DNA of 30,906 bases, from contig BJOX01000271.1 of assembly GCA_009731375.1 (NCBI GenBank), forward strand, positions 8,735-39,640. Reading direction: 5' to 3'. Shown one piece after another: positions 27,249-30,906 of this stretch; positions within the stretch are counted from its first letter, which is position 1; the number at the start of each line of letters is the position of its first letter. The notes beneath the pieces are model-generated. The model worked only from the letters and a program-made list of their open reading frames with translations, made no database searches and was not told the DNA's origin. Both the position numbers and the translations under genes were made by a program. The DNA is from Paulinella micropora. Taxonomy: Eukaryota; Cercozoa; Imbricatea; Euglyphida.

Positions 27249-28946
27249 ATGTTTCAAGATGAAGCAAGCATTAGCTATAGCTATAGCGTTTCCGCCGCCC
27301 CCTCCAATGCAGTTTCGCGCGCGGGAGCGCCTGACCAAGGCTGGGACTTAGATCGTGAACGGTACGCTGTTTTTTCCCTGAAGTTACTACACGCCTTTTG
27401 GGGGGATAAGGGTTTGCGGGACATTTACCGTAGTAGCAACTTTGAGCTGCCTCAGAAGGAGCGGTCGTCCAAGGAGGGCAATGAGCTGAACAAAAAGGAG
27501 GAGGATGACATAGAAAAGGCTTCTCAGATATTCGTAGAAAAAACGACCGAGTTTATTTTCTGTCGAAGCCCAGTTAGTTCAAACGGGGCGTTTCGCGAAG
27601 AAAGCGTCGCAACGTTAGAAAATCTTCTTAGGTCGTGGAAAGATATGGATGCGGTTTCTCCTATGGAATTTTTCTATGCGTATGACGGAAAAAATCCTTC
27701 GACCGTCCAGCTGCGGGCTTCTAGCGACAATGGGTACGTCAGGTTTGAGAGTATTCTAGCTAGAGCCCCTGCCAACGTCGCGACTAGCGTATTTGCACTG
27801 AAATCTGCTTCATGTGAGTTGGACTCGGCAAGTGGATCTGCTCAACTTGGCCTGTACGAATCTGACGCTGACTCTGGCGAAAAGACATTTAAAGTGAAGG
27901 AGATCAACATAGGAGGTGAGAGCTTTGGCCAGACAATCGACAATCGAGTAGCAGGCCTGGATTTTAGTGGCAAAGTCTACGGAGCCGAAGAGCACCACTC
28001 CAACTGCTTCATGATTTGGCTCCTGGGCGAGCTGGGCCCGCAGGGCTTGGATCGCTTTTTAAGTGATGGTGCTGATGGCTCGAAAACTCTCTGTTTGAAG
28101 CTTGGGCTTAAAAAAAAACTCGACAAGGCTGAGCAGCTCCTTTTATTTCTTGTGTCTCAGCTTGATCATCAAAAGACGGCCGACTATAGACGACAACAAG
28201 CAGAAGCACAAGAAGGTGCCGCACAGCGGGAACCACCGAATGTCGTGAAGAATCAGTCTGCTGAGCTTCTTTCGCGAGAATCATCTACACCGAGCGGAGA
28301 TGATGATGACGACGGTGATTTCCGTATTGGCGTCGACCTTAACAAGGGGGCGCCAAGCAAAAACATTTCCGACAGCGGATTGAGCCACTCGTCGACACCT
28401 GCAAACGAACCTCCTCCTAGCTTTTCCGCCTCTCTCAGGCAGGAAGACAAAGAGGAAGAAGACGAAGATGCAGATGAAGAAGAGGACGAGGAAGACCAAA
28501 AAGAAAAAGAGAGAGTGGAGAAAAAACGTCAAGAATGGAATCAGGTCAATAAGGCTGCCGGCGGCTATCGTACACAAGATGGGCTGGGAGGCGCTGGCGG
28601 TATCCCTCGAATCTCAGATAACGAAGAGCTTACAATTCGCTTGACGGTCGCTGACTCGAAGTTTATACTGGAAACATACATAAAACTATGCCAGGAATAC
28701 GGCCTGCTGACACTACAGAGAAAAGAGGNNNNNNNNNNGAAAGCGACTGTGTCCTACACATTGACAGGCTTTTTCCTACAGCAACCAGCAAGCAGCATGG
28801 CTGTGCCCGGAGCTAGCTCAGCGGTGACCACTGCCGATGCTGGCGCAGAATGCCAGTGGATAGAGGAGTACTTCTTACCAACAACATTTGACAGCGGATT
28901 GCCTGAGAGTGTATGCGTCGTGGAGAATCCGCAGGTCGTTTTCTAA
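27249..28946 (+). CDS. Unidentified protein with an acidic linker, possibly sliding-clamp-like
   Basis: 565 codons including a 10-N gap at 28729-28738, so the length and frame over the gap are uncertain. The N-terminal 300 residues look globular and of mixed alpha/beta composition (FSLKLLHAFWGDKGLRDIY, TVQLRASSDNGYVRFESIL). A long linker (residues about 310-450) contains Asp and Glu runs (GDDDDDGD, KEEEDEDADEEEDEEDQKE), Ser/Pro-rich stretches and Lys/Arg. The C-terminal part has ELTIRLTVADSKFILETYI, then WIEEYFLPTTFDSG. The last block recalls the end of PCNA-type clamps only vaguely; this is a guess. There are no membrane segments. The GC content is visibly lower than in the glycoprotein gene. 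Confidence 0.7.
   Translation: MFQDEASISYSYSVSAAPSNAVSRAGAPDQGWDLDRERYAVFSLKLLHAFWGDKGLRDIYRSSNFELPQKERSSKEGNELNKKEEDDIEKASQIFVEKTTEFIFCRSPVSSNGAFREESVATLENLLRSWKDMDAVSPMEFFYAYDGKNPSTVQLRASSDNGYVRFESILARAPANVATSVFALKSASCELDSASGSAQLGLYESDADSGEKTFKVKEINIGGESFGQTIDNRVAGLDFSGKVYGAEEHHSNCFMIWLLGELGPQGLDRFLSDGADGSKTLCLKLGLKKKLDKAEQLLLFLVSQLDHQKTADYRRQQAEAQEGAAQREPPNVVKNQSAELLSRESSTPSGDDDDDGDFRIGVDLNKGAPSKNISDSGLSHSSTPANEPPPSFSASLRQEDKEEEDEDADEEEDEEDQKEKERVEKKRQEWNQVNKAAGGYRTQDGLGGAGGIPRISDNEELTIRLTVADSKFILETYIKLCQEYGLLTLQRKEXXXXKATVSYTLTGFFLQQPASSMAVPGASSAVTTADAGAECQWIEEYFLPTTFDSGLPESVCVVENPQVVF
28729..28738. other. Assembly gap (10 N)
   Basis: Gap of probably arbitrary length within the acidic-linker protein gene. 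Confidence 0.99.
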
Positions 28947-30052
28947 GAATGACAATGCTGCGGGGGCGGTGGTGGAAACATCATCATCGTCGTGCTCTTT
29001 CTGCCTTGAGTTTATAGCACATCGTAAATGTAATGACGCCAGGCTACGTTCAGGGGATCCGGCTGGGCAAGCACCCGAACAATTCGTCACGTTGGAAGAC
29101 GACGAAGAAGACGAAAAGCAGGGAGATCAAGAGAGGGGACAAATACAGTCGTCATCCCGCTGTCAATGCCCCCTCGCGCCAAAAGGAGAAGACGATTCTT
29201 CTTCGTGTCATTGTGCAAGCACAAACAGCCACAGCTGCCCCCGGTCTCTATCTCAGTCAAAACCTGGGTTTAGCTCGGACTGTTCTTGCTGTAAGAGCCT
29301 CCATACAAGCGGTGCGTCTGATGGCTCATCTTGCACTTTTTGCAAACTGCACAGCGCAAAACCGTCGGTTGTCTCCGTTTCCGAAGGAGAATGTAGCTGC
29401 GGAGGAAAATCTGGTTCTTCTTCAAGCAAGTCTGGTTCGGTGCCTTGCTCTGCATGCAACCGACCCAGCGCAGAACCGTTGGTTGTCTCCGCTTTCGAAG
29501 GAGAATGCAGCTGCGAAAAAAATTCTGGTTCTTCTTCTTCAAGCAAGTCTGCTTCGGGGAGTTGTTCTGCGTGCAAACGACAAGGCGCAGCCCCGGGAAT
29601 GGCGCCGGGTGAGCAGAGTTTGACGGCTACGTCTGGAGGATACTGCAAATGCTCGGGGGTGTCTGAGGAGACATGCCCTGGTTGCAAAAGCAGCGCATCC
29701 GGGAGCAATAAAGTACCCAAGTCAGGCGTGCAGCAGCCCCACGGCGAATTCTGCCATTGCTCGCAGANNNNNNNNNNTGCAGACCAGTCCGTCGGTCTCC
29801 GAGGCAGCGGCCGTTGCTTCGGAGAATTCTTCTTCTGCCTTGGAAGAATGCCCTTTTTGTAAAGAGGGAGCGAATAAGTCTTCCTCTTTGTCGTACTGTG
29901 CGTGCTCGAGTGAAGCTTCCAGAAGCAGCGGGTTTCAGGTGATAAAGGCTTCTCCCACGAGCAGCAAAAAAGCGGTGATCAGAGCTCGGCGGGATTATGC
30001 TCAACTTGAAGGACAGTCTTGCATGATTATTAATCTTCCGGTAGCCTTTTAA
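28947..30052 (+). CDS. Cys/Ser-rich repeat protein, start uncertain
   Basis: Good coding content runs in one frame from about 28950 to the 10-N gap at 29768 and, in another frame after the gap, to the TAA at 30050-30052. The gap length is arbitrary, so that frame change means little. No ATG exists in frame near the start. An ATG at 28949, three bases past the preceding stop, is in a different frame and would need a shift near a five-G run. The product has an acidic stretch (EDDEEDEKQ), then repeated pairs of CxC and CxxC (GECSCG, PCSACN, GECSCE, SCSACK, YCKCS, TCPGCK) spaced by Ser-rich linkers (SGSSSSKSGS). Metal binding or disulphide cross-linking is likely. No signal peptide or membrane segment is seen. 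Alternatively, it is the C-terminal part of the preceding gene, reached by a frameshift. Confidence 0.55.
29355..29585 (+). repeat. Two tandem units of about 111-114 bases in the Cys-rich gene
   Basis: Two consecutive copies share gttgtctccg, gaaggagaat, agctgcg and tctggttcttcttc in the same order. Each encodes VVS..EGECSC, a Ser-rich linker and CSAC. A degenerate earlier unit precedes them. The second copy has one extra Ser codon. Confidence 0.8.
29768..29777. other. Assembly gap (10 N)
   Basis: Gap in the Cys-rich repeat gene, probably caused by its repeats. Confidence 0.99.
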
Positions 30053-30179
30053 CGGCAGAGGGGATGAGAGAAAGTAAGAGAGAGAGAGAGAGAGAGCGCG
30101 CGAATAATGTGTGTAAAAGCTTACCAAACAAACAAAAAAAAATTAAAAAAGAAAAAGAGTTGCTTAAGCTAAAAGGACT
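30053..30179. other. Convergent spacer with GA repeat and A runs
   Basis: Contains a GA repeat (about 30077-30097) and A-rich sequence (30127-30157) after the TAA at 30052; no gene is seen. Confidence 0.6.
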
Positions 30180-30185
30180 TTTATT
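30180..30185 (-). terminator. AATAAA poly(A) signal overlapping a stop codon
   Basis: On the minus strand, AATAAA at 30185-30180 includes the TAA stop (30183-30181) of the membrane protein gene at the right edge. Confidence 0.5.
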
Positions 30186-30906
30186 GTACTATGGGGGTCC
30201 GGCCTTTTTTCTTCTGCCCTTTTCTTGGTTGACTATCTTTTTGAGAGACCAGGAAGTAACCTTCGCGGTTGCAGCAGCGCAACCGACAACCACCGCCACC
30301 CGAGCAGCAGCGGCAGCAGAAGCAGCAGCAGCGGCAGCAACAGGCCCACAGGCCCAACCCGATGAAAACCGGCACCAGTATGGGCATAACCCACCAGAAT
30401 CCGTAGAGCCATTCCTCGGAGCTCTGCTTGCGTTTGCAGGCCTTGGCCTTCATAGCCAAGGTCGACTTCCAGACCCACTGAGATTCGCTCTCGCGGCAGC
30501 TGCGGGGTAAACCCGCCCAGCCGCGGCAGAAGCTCCACCAGACTTTTCTTTTTCTCAAGACACATTGCTGGCAGACGGGGTCGCTGCCGTCCGCGCAGGC
30601 CACCACGTCCTGAACCGCGCGCCACAAATCCCTGCCGGCCCTGACGACCAGGTCGATGAATTTCTGGAGGCTGGGCAGACGGGCCGCGGACGGTGCTGGG
30701 TAGGTCCTGACGGGAGGCTGGCCGGGAATCAGCAGAGTCTGGCCGGAGGGGGTGTAGCCCTGCAGGACTTGTGAGAACAGCGCGGGGTTATTGAGGGATT
30801 TGCCGATAGCGTTGATTTTGTCTCCGAATTTCTGCCATTTTTGTTTAGTCTCGCTGATGTTGGCCTTGTTAGCTTCGCCTTTGGCGAAGCTGGCGTTCAG
30901 GTCTTG
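30181..30906 (-). CDS. Membrane protein with poly-Cys cytoplasmic tail (5' end outside window)
   Basis: About 241 residues of the C-terminal part; the frame is open at the window edge. The visible ectodomain starts with a Lys/Asn-rich, probably helical stretch (FAKGEANKANISETKQKWQK), a Pro-rich segment and a part with several Cys (ACADGSDPVCQQC, FCRGWAGLPRSC), likely disulphide-bonded. One membrane segment follows (LYGFWWVMPILVPVFIGLGL), and then directly a tail with about 15 Cys in 30 residues (ACCCRCCCFCCRCCSGGGGC), which suggests heavy palmitoylation, and a Lys-rich end. A virion or cell-surface protein is plausible; no family is recognised. Confidence 0.7.
   Translation of the reverse strand, partial: QDLNASFAKGEANKANISETKQKWQKFGDKINAIGKSLNNPALFSQVLQGYTPSGQTLLIPGQPPVRTYPAPSAARLPSLQKFIDLVVRAGRDLWRAVQDVVACADGSDPVCQQCVLRKRKVWWSFCRGWAGLPRSCRESESQWVWKSTLAMKAKACKRKQSSEEWLYGFWWVMPILVPVFIGLGLWACCCRCCCFCCRCCSGGGGCRLRCCNREGYFLVSQKDSQPRKGQKKKGRTPIVQ

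Noticed and set aside
29033-29623. 196-codon plus-strand frame within the Cys-rich gene
   Set aside because: It is a shifted-frame shadow; the repeat units have regular Cys motifs only in the other frame.
30064-30510. Plus-strand Ala-rich frame over the poly-Cys gene
   Set aside because: The Ala run is the antisense of the Cys codons; the minus strand has a membrane segment and a stop with a poly(A) signal.
1-30906. CRISPR arrays, bacterial operons with ribosome binding sites, tRNA or rRNA genes, insertion sequences
   Set aside because: No spaced direct repeats, Shine-Dalgarno pattern, cloverleaf or rRNA-like sequence, or transposase was recognised; the content is eukaryote-like.

Overview
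This is a compact eukaryote-type coding region. It is most likely part of a large double-stranded DNA virus genome, either free, episomal or integrated in a eukaryotic scaffold, but the sequence does not prove this. The points in favour are tightly packed genes without visible introns on both strands, stop codons overlapping AATAAA/ATTAAA signals, a set of eukaryote-like regulators (F-box-like proteins, a cyclin, a CK1-type kinase, a macrodomain protein, a SAM-like protein) and a very large type I membrane glycoprotein built of HYR-like modules. No capsid, polymerase, terminase or helicase gene was seen, so no family can be named. A gene cluster of an unusual protist is the main alternative. 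The scaffold has six gaps (1768-1903, 9101-9814, 15828-15837, 16700-17641, 28729-28738, 29768-29777), and several genes end in them.

Left part (1-7.3 kb): a tandem duplication with a 1539-base offset carries a short F-box-like gene and a decayed LRR/F-box-type gene, each twice. Two further F-box-like genes follow (3932-4759 plus, 4897-5493 minus), then a SAM-like gene and a cyclin-box gene, both on the minus strand.

Middle (7.3-16.7 kb): a divergent promoter region rich in G and C runs separates the cyclin gene from a plus-strand F-box/LRR-like gene that runs into a gap. Beyond the gap is a macrodomain protein (to 12177). A full-length paralogue of the F-box/LRR gene lies opposite (14621-12230), with one frame break. 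A second duplication (offset 1335) repeats its first 40 codons and a 114-residue gene. That small gene keeps its protein sequence through mostly silent changes and contains a long near-perfect palindrome.

Right part (16.7-30.9 kb): the minus strand carries a giant HYR glycoprotein (25897 to beyond 17642; one frame break near its N-terminus) and a CK1/VRK-like kinase. On the plus strand are an unidentified acidic-linker protein and a Cys/Ser-rich repeat protein. At the right edge is the C-terminal part of a membrane protein with an extreme poly-Cys tail. Together, the F-box-like, cyclin, kinase and macrodomain genes suggest control of host ubiquitination, cell cycle and ADP-ribosylation; this is inferred from family resemblance only.
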